Numbered from the stretch's first letter, positions 1 to 7,196 are shown. The stretch: DNA of 37,725 nt from an uncultured bacterium (GCA_905214955.1 CAJMON010000028.1:1-37725); one strand, 5' to 3'. The notes: generated from the letters alone by a model not told the origin. Numbers and translations are program-made.

Positions 1-371
1 TGACAAAAAAGCGCGTTAAGAAAAACGTTGAACGCGGACAGGCACATATTCAGTCTTCCTTCAATAACACCATTGTTACTCTGACTGATGCTGAAGGTAA
101 TGCATTATCTTGGGCAAGTGCTGGTGGTCTGGGATTTAGAGGTTCAAGGAAATCTACTCCGTATGCAGCTCAGATGGCAGCAGAGACAGCTACTAAGGCA
201 GCTCTCATTCATGGTCTTAAGACTGTAGACGTTATGGTTAAGGGCCCGGGTTCAGGCCGTGAAGCAGCAATTCGTGCGCTGCAGGCATGTGGACTGGAAG
301 TAACCAGCATCCGCGACGTAACACCGGTACCGCACAATGGTTGCCGCCCGCCGAAACGCAGAAGAGTCTAA
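1..371 (+). CDS. rpsK: 30S ribosomal protein S11 (5' truncated by window edge)
   Basis: S11 sits on the platform of the small ribosomal subunit, near the 3' end of 16S rRNA and the E site. The reading frame is already open at base 3 and ends at TAA 369-371, so only the first few N-terminal residues lie outside the window. The visible protein starts TKKRVKKNVERGQAHIQ and carries the family hallmarks FNNTIVTLTD, SWASAGGLGFRGSRKSTPYAAQ-type core, VKGPGSGREAAIRAL and the C-terminal basic tail NGCRPPKRRRV. An internal ATG at 174 is not the start, because the conserved S11 N-terminal half is upstream in the same frame. It is the first gene of the cluster rpsK-rpsD-rpoA-rplQ, the usual order in Firmicutes, and rpsD follows after 16 bases. 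Identification is certain. Confidence 0.97.
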   Translation, partial: TKKRVKKNVERGQAHIQSSFNNTIVTLTDAEGNALSWASAGGLGFRGSRKSTPYAAQMAAETATKAALIHGLKTVDVMVKGPGSGREAAIRALQACGLEVTSIRDVTPVPHNGCRPPKRRRV

Positions 372-387
372 TTAGGAGGATAAAAAG

Positions 388-981
388 ATGGCAGTAAACA
401 GAGTTCCTGTTCTTAAAAGATGCAGATCCCTTGGCTTAGATCCGATCTACCTGGGTATTGATAAAAAATCTACCAGAGAATTAAAGAGAGCAAACCGGAA
501 AGTCAGCGAGTACGGTCTGCAGCTCCGTGAAAAACAGAAAGCTAAATTCATCTACGGCGTTCTGGAGAAACCTTTCCGTAACTACTACAAAAAGGCTGAG
601 AAAATGCCGGGCATGACCGGTACCAACCTGATGGTTATGCTGGAAACCAGACTGGACAACGTAATCTTCCGTCTTGGTTTTGCAAGAACCAGAAAAGAAG
701 CAAGACAGATCGTTGACCACAAGCATGTACTGGTAAACGGAAAGTGCGTAAACATCCCGTCTTATCTGGTAAAAGCTGGTGACGTTGTAGAAATCAAAGA
801 AAAAGCGAAAGGATCTCAGAGATACAAAGACATCCTGGAAGTAACCGGCGCAAGACTGGTTCCGGAATGGCTGGAGTCTGATCAGGAGAACCTGAAAGGA
901 AATGTCAAAGAGCTTCCGGCAAGAGAAGCCATTGATGTTCCGGTTGACGAAATGCTTATCGTCGAGCTGTATTCTAAATAA
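388..981 (+). CDS. rpsD: 30S ribosomal protein S4
   Basis: S4 is a primary 16S rRNA binding protein that nucleates assembly of the 30S body; in many bacteria it also represses its own operon. The 197-residue product begins MAVNRVPVLKRCRSLGLDP and has the S4 RNA-binding fold at about residues 87-150 (METRLDN-type segment, then ARQIVDHKHVLVNGK and the VKAGDVV turn). Only Cys12 of the zinc-binding N-terminal cysteine set found in C+ S4 proteins is present, so this is the zinc-independent form. An AGGAGGA ribosome binding site at 374-380 sits 7 bases before the ATG. The gene lies between rpsK and rpoA, matching the conserved operon order. Confidence 0.97.
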   Translation: MAVNRVPVLKRCRSLGLDPIYLGIDKKSTRELKRANRKVSEYGLQLREKQKAKFIYGVLEKPFRNYYKKAEKMPGMTGTNLMVMLETRLDNVIFRLGFARTRKEARQIVDHKHVLVNGKCVNIPSYLVKAGDVVEIKEKAKGSQRYKDILEVTGARLVPEWLESDQENLKGNVKELPAREAIDVPVDEMLIVELYSK

Positions 982-1034
982 TTAAGTGAGATCGTTACCC
1001 TCAGACCATGGAAACCCAAAAGGAGGGGCATATA

Positions 1035-1994
1035 GTGTTTGATTTTAACAAACCGAAAATTGAGATAGCTGAAATTTCAGAGGATAAGAAATACGGGAGA
1101 TTCGTGTGTGAACCGCTGGAGAGAGGCTATGGTACTACTCTTGGAAATTCTCTTCGGAGAATTATGCTCTCCTCATTGCCGGGAGCTGCTGTCAGCCAGG
1201 TAAAAATCGAAGGTGTTCTGCATGAGTTCAGTTCTATTCCGGGCGTTAAGGAAGATGTAACTGAGATTATCATGAACCTGAAATCTCTGGCAATCAAGAA
1301 CAGCAGTGAAACCAACGAAGCAAAGGTGGCCTATATCGAGTTTGAAGGCGAAGGCGTTGTCACAGGAGCTGATATTCAGGCAGATCAGGATATTGAAATC
1401 CTGAACCCGGATCAGGTGATTGCTACATTAAACGGCGGCGCAGACAGCAAACTGTACATGGAATTGACCATTACAAAAGGCAGAGGTTATGTCAGCGCTG
1501 AAAAGGGGAAAACCGAGGATATGCCGATTGGCGTTATCGCAGTAGACTCCATTTATACACCGGTTGAACGTGTAAATCTGCGGGTAGAGAATACCCGTGT
1601 AGGCCAGATCACGGATTATGATAAGCTGACCCTTGATGTATGGACAAATGGCACCCTTGCACCGGACGAGGCAGTGAGCCTGGCGGCAAAGGTATTAAGT
1701 GTACATCTGAATCTGTTCGTAGACCTGTCAGAGAATGCAAAATCTGCTGAGGTCATGATCGAGAAAGAAGATAACGAAAAAGAAAAAGTTCTGGAAATGA
1801 ACATTGATGAGCTGGAGCTCTCTGTTCGTTCCTACAACTGCCTGAAACGTGCCGGCATCAATACCGTAGAAGAGCTGTGCAACCGCACCTCTGACGATAT
1901 GATGAAGGTTCGAAACCTGGGAAGAAAATCCCTGGAAGAAGTATTAGGCAAATTAAAAGAGCTGGGATTACAGCTGAACCCCAGCGACGAGTGA
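1035..1994 (+). CDS. rpoA: DNA-directed RNA polymerase subunit alpha
   Basis: The alpha subunit dimerises to start RNA polymerase assembly and contacts promoter UP elements and activators through its C-terminal domain. I place the start at GTG 1035 rather than at an in-frame ATG at 1008. AGGAGGGG at 1021-1028 is 6 bases before the GTG, and the protein then begins MFDFNKPKIEIAEIS, as alpha subunits do; the longer form would put the ribosome binding site inside the gene. The product is 319 residues. The N-terminal domain (about 1-230) holds the RGYGTTLGNSLRRIMLSSLPG dimerisation motif region. A charged linker with ENEKEK-like sequence follows, then the C-terminal domain (about 245-315) with LSVRSYNCLKRAGI and VRNLGRKSLEEV helix-hairpin-helix signatures. 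Confidence 0.97.
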   Translation: MFDFNKPKIEIAEISEDKKYGRFVCEPLERGYGTTLGNSLRRIMLSSLPGAAVSQVKIEGVLHEFSSIPGVKEDVTEIIMNLKSLAIKNSSETNEAKVAYIEFEGEGVVTGADIQADQDIEILNPDQVIATLNGGADSKLYMELTITKGRGYVSAEKGKTEDMPIGVIAVDSIYTPVERVNLRVENTRVGQITDYDKLTLDVWTNGTLAPDEAVSLAAKVLSVHLNLFVDLSENAKSAEVMIEKEDNEKEKVLEMNIDELELSVRSYNCLKRAGINTVEELCNRTSDDMMKVRNLGRKSLEEVLGKLKELGLQLNPSDE

Positions 1995-2002
1995 TGATAT
2001 GC

Positions 2003-2077
2003 CCGGAGCACCTGCTCCGGAAGATTCTGGAAAGAAAAGCATCCTGAAAGTAAGACCGAAGAGCATTTCAGGATGTT
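2003..2077 (+). promoter_or_regulatory. Two-hairpin rpoA-rplQ spacer, possible r-protein leader
   Basis: The 105-base gap between rpoA and rplQ holds two perfect inverted repeats. The first pairs CCGGAGCA (2003-2010) with TGCTCCGG (2013-2020). The second pairs CATCCTGAAA (2040-2049) with TTTCAGGATG (2066-2075) around a 16-base loop and extends by one wobble and one A-T pair. Neither is followed by a T run, so they are not intrinsic terminators. The second stem ends 8-10 bases before the GGAGG of rplQ, where structure could affect translation or mRNA processing. A regulatory role is inference; the pairing is seen directly. Confidence 0.5.
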
Positions 2078-2099
2078 CCACAAATGGAGGAAAAGAAAA

Positions 2100-2636
2100 A
2101 TGGCAGGTTATAGAAAACTTAGCAGAACTGCAAGTCAGAGAAAAGCACTGATCCGCAGCCAGGTAACAGCTCTGCTGTATCATGGAAAGATCCGTACCAC
2201 TGAGCAGAAAGCAAAAGAGATCCGCAAAGTTGCTGAGGGTCTGATTGCTATGGCAGTACGTGAAAAAGACAATTTTGAGACCGTTACCGTTACCGCTAAG
2301 GTTGCACGGAAAGACAAAGACGGCAAGAGAGTGAAAGAAGTTGTAGACGGAAAGAAAGTAACCGTATACGATGAAGTACAGAAGGAAATCAAGAAAGATG
2401 CTCCTTCCAGACTGCACGCTAGACGTCAGATGCTGAAAGTTCTCTATCCGGTAAAAGAGGTTCCGACCGAAGCTGCTGGTAAGAAGAGAAATACTAAAGA
2501 GATCGATATGACTGACAAGCTGTTCAGCGAGATCGCTCCGAAGTACGCAGACCGCAACGGTGGTTACACCAGAATCGTAAAGATTGGTCAGCGTCGTGGT
2601 GACGGTGCGATGGAAGTTCTCATCGAGCTGGTTTAA
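2100..2636 (+). CDS. rplQ: 50S ribosomal protein L17 (long form)
   Basis: L17 binds 23S rRNA near the exit-tunnel side of the large subunit and closes the alpha operon. The start is ATG 2100 with GGAGG at 2086-2090; an upstream in-frame ATG at 2073 would place that site inside the gene. The product is 178 residues. It begins MAGYRKLSRTASQRKALIRSQ and shows KIRTTEQKAKEIRKVAEGLI and the C-terminal GGYTRIVKIGQRRGDGAMEV block typical of L17. Most bacterial L17 proteins are about 115-130 residues. The extra length here is a charged Lys/Glu/Asp-rich insertion between about residues 62 and 140, giving the long form I would expect in some Clostridia. A terminator follows at 2648. Confidence 0.96.
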   Translation: MAGYRKLSRTASQRKALIRSQVTALLYHGKIRTTEQKAKEIRKVAEGLIAMAVREKDNFETVTVTAKVARKDKDGKRVKEVVDGKKVTVYDEVQKEIKKDAPSRLHARRQMLKVLYPVKEVPTEAAGKKRNTKEIDMTDKLFSEIAPKYADRNGGYTRIVKIGQRRGDGAMEVLIELV

Positions 2637-2647
2637 TGAACTCAGTG

Positions 2648-2680
2648 AAAGCTGTGGGATGAAAGTCCTGCAGCTTTTTT
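2648..2680 (+). terminator. Intrinsic terminator after rplQ
   Basis: AAAGCTGTGGGA (2648-2659) pairs with TCCTGCAGCTTT (2666-2677) with two wobble pairs, a 6-base loop and a following T run ending at 2680. It closes the ribosomal protein operon. Confidence 0.85.
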
Positions 2681-2698
2681 CATATGAAAAAACGTTCC

Positions 2699-2811
2699 GC
2701 GGTGGTAGAGAAGTATACCGCTAAAGCGTCTACGGCACTGCTCCGGTCGTTACTAAACGAGTGCCACGGCACTCAGCAACGCCGCAGGCGTAGAACCTCG
2801 TTTACGAGATT
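2699..2811. repeat. Intergenic multi-hairpin element
   Basis: This non-coding stretch holds a string of small perfect inverted repeats: GCGGT/ACCGC (2699-2703 with 2717-2721), GAGTGCC/GGCACTC (2759-2765 with 2768-2774), ACGCC/GGCGT (2779-2783 with 2787-2791) and CTCGT/ACGAG (2797-2801 with 2804-2808). GGCACT at 2734 can also pair with AGTGCC at 2760 as an alternative fold. It lies after the rplQ terminator and before the 3' end of the minus-strand hydrolase, where no gene is credible. It could be an interspersed repeat or an RNA; I see no promoter for it. Confidence 0.5.
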
Positions 2812-2929
2812 TAATTTTAAATGAAAGACCTGGACGAAGCCATACGAGTGCCGCAGACACGGAGTAACTGGCTTTCCTATATGGATAACGAAACGCAACA
2901 CGGAACAATTCGTAAGGCATCTTTTATTC

Positions 2930-3535
2930 TTACAGAAAAGCCTCACTCCAAAGCTTCGCCAGAAAGGCATGTCCGGCGAAGGTCAGATGCACGCCGTCTG
3001 TTGTTACATGGGGGAAGCCATGAAGCCTGGCAAATTCATTCAGGGGCTTTTGAAGAGGAAGAAAGGGAAGTCCGAAACGGGAGACTTCTTTTTCAAATAA
3101 ACTTTCTGCGAGAGCAATATCCGGAAGCCAGGTTAAGTATTCCTGGGGGCAGGGAAACAGGAAAGGTCCCATACAGAAGATCTTTGAAATGCCCTGTTCA
3201 AATAAAGCGGACAAAACAGCATGAAGATTTTCAGCAAAACCGGATTCTTTCAGGGAAAGTCCGTTGACTTTTGTTACGGCAATATCATTGATGCCGATGA
3301 GAAGACTGACGGCATCTGGCTGCAGGTTCAGGCAGTTTGTCTTCAGGGTGCGGCGCACATCAGCGGAGGTAAAGCCGTCCTGTCCTTTATTTATGACTTC
3401 AATCCCTGGACAAGCCTGGGCAAGGCGGGAAGAGAGAAAAGAAACGTATCCCTCCCCAAGAGGAAATTCATCCGAAGTCCATAAATGTCCAGCATCCGTA
3501 ATGCTGTCGCCAAGAAACACAATTTTTTTAATCAT
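2930..3535 (-). CDS. SGNH/GDSL-family hydrolase (lipase/esterase-like)
   Basis: This is a small cytoplasmic esterase/lipase-type enzyme of the SGNH superfamily; the natural substrate cannot be told. The 201-residue protein carries all four blocks: GDSIT with the nucleophile Ser11, Gly51 in NKGQDGF, Asn83 in GIND, and DGVHLT with Asp180 and His183. The start is the ATG at 3533-3535, preceded on the minus strand by AAAGGAGG about 7 bases upstream. A longer form reaching 3640 would run through this site and into the divergent nfo gene. There is no signal peptide. It is divergent from nfo with a 71-base gap holding a plausible minus-strand promoter. Confidence 0.88.
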   Translation of the reverse strand: MIKKIVFLGDSITDAGHLWTSDEFPLGEGYVSFLSSRLAQACPGIEVINKGQDGFTSADVRRTLKTNCLNLQPDAVSLLIGINDIAVTKVNGLSLKESGFAENLHAVLSALFEQGISKIFCMGPFLFPCPQEYLTWLPDIALAESLFEKEVSRFGLPFLPLQKPLNEFARLHGFPHVTTDGVHLTFAGHAFLAKLWSEAFL

Positions 3536-3556
3536 GTGCAATCCTCCTTTGCAAGA

Positions 3557-3585
3557 AGTATAACAAAGGGGAAAAAAGAAGTCCA
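3557..3585 (-). promoter_or_regulatory. Candidate sigma-A promoter for the SGNH hydrolase
   Basis: Read on the minus strand, TGGACT (3580-3585) and TATACT (3557-3562) are separated by 17 bases and lie just upstream of the hydrolase ribosome binding site. The -10 matches consensus at 5 of 6 bases, the -35 at 4 of 6. Confidence 0.42.
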
Positions 3586-3606
3586 GGAAAGAAAAAGGAG
3601 AACGAA

Positions 3607-4440
3607 ATGATTTATATTGGAAGCCATCTATCCGCGGCAAAAGGCTATGAAGCTATGGGGCGCCAGGCGCTGAAGCTGGGAGCAGATACGTTTGCTTTCT
3701 TTACCAGAAACCCAAGAGGAGGCAGTATGAAAGCCCTGAATGTGGAAGATATGCAGAAACTTCAGAGCCTTTTAAAAGAACATTCCTTTGGAAAGCTGGT
3801 GGCACATGCCCCTTACACCATGAATGCCTGTGGCACAAAACCGGAGGTACGGGAGTTTGCCGAAAAGGCATTCCGGGAAGACTTGGAGAGACTGGAATAC
3901 CTTCCAGGAAATTATTATAACTTTCATCCGGGAAGCCATGTGGGACAGGGCAGTAAAGAAGGCATTCGGCTGATTACAGAACTGTTAAATACCTGCATGG
4001 ATCCCGGACAGAATACCACGGTGCTCCTGGAAACCATGTCCGGAAAAGGGACTGAAGTAGGAAGAAATTTTGAAGAGCTTGCCGGCATTTTAGAAGGAGT
4101 CCAGTGTTTTCAAAAGATGGGAGTCTGTCTGGATACCTGCCATGTCTGGGATGCAGGGTACGACATTGCAGGACAGCTGGATCAGGTGTTAGAGGAGTTT
4201 GACCGGATCATCGGCCTGGAACGCCTGAAAGCCATCCACATCAACGACAGCATGAATCCCCTGGGAAGCCACAAAGACCGCCACGCAAAGATCGGAGAAG
4301 GCTGTATTGGAAAAACAGCACTCCAGGCAGTGGCAGCACATCCCAGGCTTCAGGGCCTGCCCTTTATCCTGGAAACCCCAAATGACGATGCAGGCTGGGC
4401 AGAAGAAATTGCGATGCTTCGAGAAACAAAAGATTTATAA
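3607..4440 (+). CDS. nfo: Deoxyribonuclease IV (endonuclease IV, AP endonuclease)
   Basis: Endonuclease IV cuts DNA 5' to abasic sites and removes blocked 3' ends in base excision repair, using three zinc ions in a TIM barrel. The 277-residue protein aligns by eye along its length with E. coli Nfo. Likely metal ligands are His67 (AHAPY), His107 (NFHPGSH), Glu142 (LETMSG), Asp176 and His179 (CLDTCH), His211 (IHIND), Asp224 and His226 (DRH) and Glu256 (ILETP). AAGGAG at 3595-3600 is 6 bases before ATG 3607. The stop at 4440 is followed within 20 bases by the promoter of the aldolase gene, so nfo is probably a single-gene unit. I did not find a convincing promoter of its own in the 71-base divergent gap. 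Confidence 0.95.
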   Translation: MIYIGSHLSAAKGYEAMGRQALKLGADTFAFFTRNPRGGSMKALNVEDMQKLQSLLKEHSFGKLVAHAPYTMNACGTKPEVREFAEKAFREDLERLEYLPGNYYNFHPGSHVGQGSKEGIRLITELLNTCMDPGQNTTVLLETMSGKGTEVGRNFEELAGILEGVQCFQKMGVCLDTCHVWDAGYDIAGQLDQVLEEFDRIIGLERLKAIHINDSMNPLGSHKDRHAKIGEGCIGKTALQAVAAHPRLQGLPFILETPNDDAGWAEEIAMLRETKDL

Positions 4441-4459
4441 CGAACCGTTTCATTTTGTA

Positions 4460-4488
4460 TAGACAAAACAAAAAATCTATCGTATAAT
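4460..4488 (+). promoter_or_regulatory. Sigma-A promoter of the aldolase gene
   Basis: TAGACA (4460-4465, 5 of 6 to consensus), a 17-base spacer and a perfect TATAAT (4483-4488). The spacer is A-rich. The start codon lies 63 bases after the -10, so the leader is about 57 bases. Confidence 0.85.
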
Positions 4489-4551
4489 ACAGATGACGAA
4501 GACGCAGTAAGCCTGCGAAGAGGACACAGATTGAAACAGGAGGATACGATT

Positions 4552-5403
4552 ATGCCGTTGGTAACATCAGAAGAAATGTTGAGTAAAGCCCAGAAAGGCG
4601 GTTACGCTGTAGGCGCATTTAATGTTGAAAACATGGAAATGGTAAAAGCTGTGATTGCTGCAGCAGAGGAACTGAAAGCACCTGTGATGCTCCAGACCAC
4701 GCCATCTACTGTAAAATACGGAACACTGGAAACCTATGCAGCCATCGTGGCAGCTGAGGCAAAGAAAGCAAGCGTACCGGTTTGCCTGCATCTGGACCAC
4801 GGCAGCAGTTTTGATCTGGCTGTTCAGGCAGTCAAAGCAGGATACACTTCTGTTATGATTGATGGTTCCAAAGAGGCCTTTGAAGACAATGTAGCAGTGA
4901 GTAAGAGAGTTGCTGACGTAGGGCGTGCTGCCGGCATTCCGGTGGAAGCTGAACTTGGAAAAGTAGGCGGAAAAGAAGACGACCATGAGGCGGAGGCAGA
5001 TACCAACACCGATCCCATGGAAGCAAAAGAATTTGTAGAGCGTACAGGCATTACCTCTCTGGCAGTAGCCATCGGAACTGCACATGGCTTTTACATTGGT
5101 ACACCAGTGCTGGACAAAGAGCGTCTGTCTGAGATCCGCAAGGTTGTAGACATTCCGCTGGTTCTTCACGGAGCATCCGGCCTTACTGACCAGGATGTAA
5201 GAGACTGCGTAAAACGCGGTATCTGCAAAGTAAACTTTGCAACTGAGCTGCGTGTGGCTTACACCGATGCCTGCAAGAAGCTTCTGGCAGAAAAGCCGGA
5301 AACCTTTGATCCAAAGGCTCTTGGAAAAGTAGGAATGGCAGCAGTCACGGAACTGGTAAAGGGCAGAATGAAAGTCTGCGGATGCGACGGGAAAGCATTC
5401 TGA
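4552..5403 (+). CDS. fba: Class II fructose-bisphosphate aldolase family protein
   Basis: Class II aldolases use zinc to split fructose 1,6-bisphosphate into dihydroxyacetone phosphate and glyceraldehyde 3-phosphate in glycolysis; tagatose-bisphosphate aldolases belong to the same family. The start is ATG 4552, with AGGAGGA at 4538-4544; an in-frame upstream ATG at 4531 overlaps this site and is rejected. The 283-residue product shows LHLDHGSSF with catalytic Asp82 and zinc ligand His83, VEAELGKVGG with Glu134, GTAHGFY with His178, LHGASGL with His206, and the phosphate-binding NFATEL segment. The strong dedicated promoter and terminators suggest a highly expressed single gene, which favours glycolytic Fba over a tagatose enzyme, though sequence alone does not settle it. 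Confidence 0.9.
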   Translation: MPLVTSEEMLSKAQKGGYAVGAFNVENMEMVKAVIAAAEELKAPVMLQTTPSTVKYGTLETYAAIVAAEAKKASVPVCLHLDHGSSFDLAVQAVKAGYTSVMIDGSKEAFEDNVAVSKRVADVGRAAGIPVEAELGKVGGKEDDHEAEADTNTDPMEAKEFVERTGITSLAVAIGTAHGFYIGTPVLDKERLSEIRKVVDIPLVLHGASGLTDQDVRDCVKRGICKVNFATELRVAYTDACKKLLAEKPETFDPKALGKVGMAAVTELVKGRMKVCGCDGKAF

Positions 5404-5428
5404 TTATTCAGAGATAGAAATAAAGCAT

Positions 5429-5475
5429 AAAAATCCTCTGCAGCCTGTTGCAATGGCAGATGCAGAGGATTTTTT
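5429..5475. terminator. Bidirectional terminator between aldolase and cyclophilin
   Basis: AAATCCTCTGCA (5431-5442) pairs perfectly with TGCAGAGGATTT (5461-5472), flanked by A residues on the left and a T run on the right, so it can end transcription from both convergent genes. A second smaller stem AATTGGT/ACCAATT (5494-5500 with 5508-5514) lies closer to the cyclophilin stop. Confidence 0.88.
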
Positions 5476-5536
5476 GATGTCAAGCATATCAAGAATTGGT
5501 TCAGCGGACCAATTTTGATTCAATAAGGTTTTAAAA

Positions 5537-6058
5537 TCAGCATTTTTCCGGTTCCGGATACTCTGTGCCGAAGGTCTCCACGGTCATAGACTGGATCACC
5601 TGGGGAGTGAGGGGACGGTCACTGTAATCAGTAGGAGTCTGTGCGATCTTGTTTACAGCATCCATGCCTTCTGTTACCTTTCCGAAAGCAGCATAAGCGC
5701 CATCCAGATGGGGAGCTGCCTGATGCATAATAAAGAACTGAGAACCGGCGGAATCCGGATGCATAGCCCGTGCCATGGAAAGAACACCGGGAGTGTGGCG
5801 TAAATCATTGGATACACCATTCTGGGCAAATTCACCTTTGATGGAATAGCCGGGACCGCCCATGCCGGTGCCGTCCGGGCATCCGCCCTGAATCATAAAT
5901 CCGGCGATGACGCGGTGGAAGATCAGACCGTCATAGTAGCCTTTTTTCACCAGGCTGATAAAATTGTTTACCGTGTTGGGGGCTTTTTCAGGATAAAGTT
6001 CTGCTTTTATTACATCACCATTTTCCATTGTGATGGTTACAACAGGATTCTGTGCCAT
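5537..6058 (-). CDS. Cyclophilin-type peptidyl-prolyl cis-trans isomerase
   Basis: Cyclophilins speed the cis-trans isomerisation of peptide bonds before proline and help protein folding. The start is the ATG at 6056-6058; on the minus strand AAAGGAAG lies about 8 bases before it, while a longer form from 6082 contains that site. The 173-residue protein has no signal peptide, so it is cytoplasmic. The catalytic core is clear: FHRVIAGFMIQGG with Arg49, Phe53 and Gln57, GTGMGGPG, AGSQFFIM, and LDGAYAAFGKV. The tryptophan that binds cyclosporin in human cyclophilin A is replaced by His, common in bacterial forms. It is convergent with the aldolase gene and carries an unusually long structured leader. 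Confidence 0.93.
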   Translation of the reverse strand: MAQNPVVTITMENGDVIKAELYPEKAPNTVNNFISLVKKGYYDGLIFHRVIAGFMIQGGCPDGTGMGGPGYSIKGEFAQNGVSNDLRHTPGVLSMARAMHPDSAGSQFFIMHQAAPHLDGAYAAFGKVTEGMDAVNKIAQTPTDYSDRPLTPQVIQSMTVETFGTEYPEPEKC

Positions 6059-6150
6059 AATTGTACTTCCTTTCTGGTTCATTGGGATATTTAATACCAG
6101 GGCTTTTTGCGTAAACCGCTGCTGTTACCGCTCCGCTTTGGCCGCTGCCG

Positions 6151-6244
6151 AACATCCACAGGATGTTTTGCACCTCATATTTGGCGGGGCTCAAGTTCAA
6201 AAGCGTTATTGTGCAGGCACGAACAGCTTTTTGAACTTTGACCC
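6151..6244 (-). promoter_or_regulatory. Structured leader region of the cyclophilin mRNA
   Basis: Between the promoter at 6256-6284 and the cyclophilin start lie about 190 non-coding bases. The first part forms a long imperfect hairpin: bases 6187-6204 (with core AAGTTCAAAAGC) pair with 6226-6244 (core GCTTTTTGAACTT), and GTGC/GCAC at 6211-6220 can close an inner loop. A second perfect stem AACATCC/GGATGTT occupies 6151-6157 and 6161-6167. No terminator-like T run is seen. It could be a leader RNA, a separate small RNA or an interspersed repeat that has landed in the leader. Confidence 0.45.
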
Positions 6245-6255
6245 TAGTATTAGTT

Positions 6256-6284
6256 ATTATAATCTCCCTGGAAGGTTCTGGCAA
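6256..6284 (-). promoter_or_regulatory. Sigma-A promoter reading toward the cyclophilin gene
   Basis: On the minus strand, TTGCCA (6279-6284, 5 of 6) is followed after exactly 17 bases by a perfect TATAAT (6256-6261). Transcription should start near 6249, so the message begins immediately before the long hairpin at 6187-6244. Confidence 0.8.
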
Positions 6285-6303
6285 GGATGTTTCAAGAAAA
6301 ATC

Positions 6304-6333
6304 TTGCAAAACCAAAGATAGGTGTAATACAAT
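6304..6333 (+). promoter_or_regulatory. Weak candidate promoter of the GNAT-parA operon
   Basis: TTGCAA (6304-6309) and TACAAT (6328-6333) with an 18-base spacer lie 20 bases before the acetyltransferase start. The -35 is poor and the call rests mainly on position. Confidence 0.38.
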
Positions 6334-6353
6334 AGAACGGAAAGGAGCCGGAA

Positions 6354-7166
6354 ATGAAAACAGTGATCCGAAAAATGCAGGAAACAGCCGCAGAATCCGG
6401 CCTGTGGGAGCGTCTAAGAAGGGAAGGCTGGAACATCACAGAGGAACTGGAAAGTGTACAGAAAAGCCATTCCAGAAGCAATGGCGGGGAAGTCTGCCTG
6501 GTGGTGACGGATACGCTGGAAGGTGCCAGCTATGCGAAAGAGAGGAACCTGGCCTGCCTTGGACTCGAGAGGCCGAAAACAGGCGTCCATTTCTTTGGTG
6601 TGGACATGGCCACAGAGGATCTTTCCGGTGTGGAGGGAAGTTTTCTGCAGCTGGTGTGGAAACGCCACTGGAATCTGCCATGGGAGATTGCACAGACACC
6701 CCGCCTGGTACTGCGGGAGAGCGTATTAGAAGATCTGGAGGCCTTTTACCGGATTTATGAGGATGAGGAGATTACAGCCTACATTCCGGGAATGCCGGTG
6801 GACAAAGAACAGGGAAAAGAAGAACTGGAAGCTTACATCAGCCAGATTTATCCCCTGTTTGGATATGGTCTGTGGACAGTGATTGAAAAAGAGACCGGAC
6901 AAGTCATCGGGCGGGCAGGTCTGGAGCATACCAGAGATTCGGATGGAGAAGGTGCTATGCTGGAACTGGGTTATGTCATCGGAAAGCCCTGGCAGGGAAA
7001 GGGCTATGGAACCGAAGCAGCTATGTCCTGCGCTGCATACGCCTTTTCGGAAGTGGAAGCTGAGTACCTTGCCGTGCGGGTACACAAAGATAACCTTCCA
7101 TCCAGAAAGGTGGCAGAGCACTTGGAAAGACAGTATCCAGGAAAAGTTCAGATTTTCCTGCTATAA
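6354..7166 (+). CDS. GNAT-family N-acetyltransferase with an extra N-terminal domain
   Basis: The C-terminal part (about residues 114-260) is a RimJ/RimL-like acetyltransferase that would move an acetyl group from acetyl-CoA to an amine; the substrate is unknown. It shows TPRLVLRES at its start, LELGYVIGKPWQGKGYGTEA with the acetyl-CoA loop QGKGYG at 214-219, and NLPSRKVAEHL near the end. The N-terminal ~110 residues are not part of a normal GNAT fold. Their alternating VCLVVTDT...NLACLGLERP...FFGVDMATEDL pattern looks like a Rossmann or HAD-type half domain without a visible catalytic Asp pair. AAAGGAG at 6341-6347 sets the start. It is 30 bases upstream of parA and probably co-transcribed with it. 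Confidence 0.82.
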   Translation: MKTVIRKMQETAAESGLWERLRREGWNITEELESVQKSHSRSNGGEVCLVVTDTLEGASYAKERNLACLGLERPKTGVHFFGVDMATEDLSGVEGSFLQLVWKRHWNLPWEIAQTPRLVLRESVLEDLEAFYRIYEDEEITAYIPGMPVDKEQGKEELEAYISQIYPLFGYGLWTVIEKETGQVIGRAGLEHTRDSDGEGAMLELGYVIGKPWQGKGYGTEAAMSCAAYAFSEVEAEYLAVRVHKDNLPSRKVAEHLERQYPGKVQIFLL

Positions 7167-7196
7167 AAGAAAACGATACAAAAAGGAGGCCGAGAA

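Noticed and set aside
2821..3267. 148-codon plus-strand frame
   Set aside because: Mostly antisense to the SGNH hydrolase, which has complete catalytic blocks and a good start; the product is low-complexity and basic.
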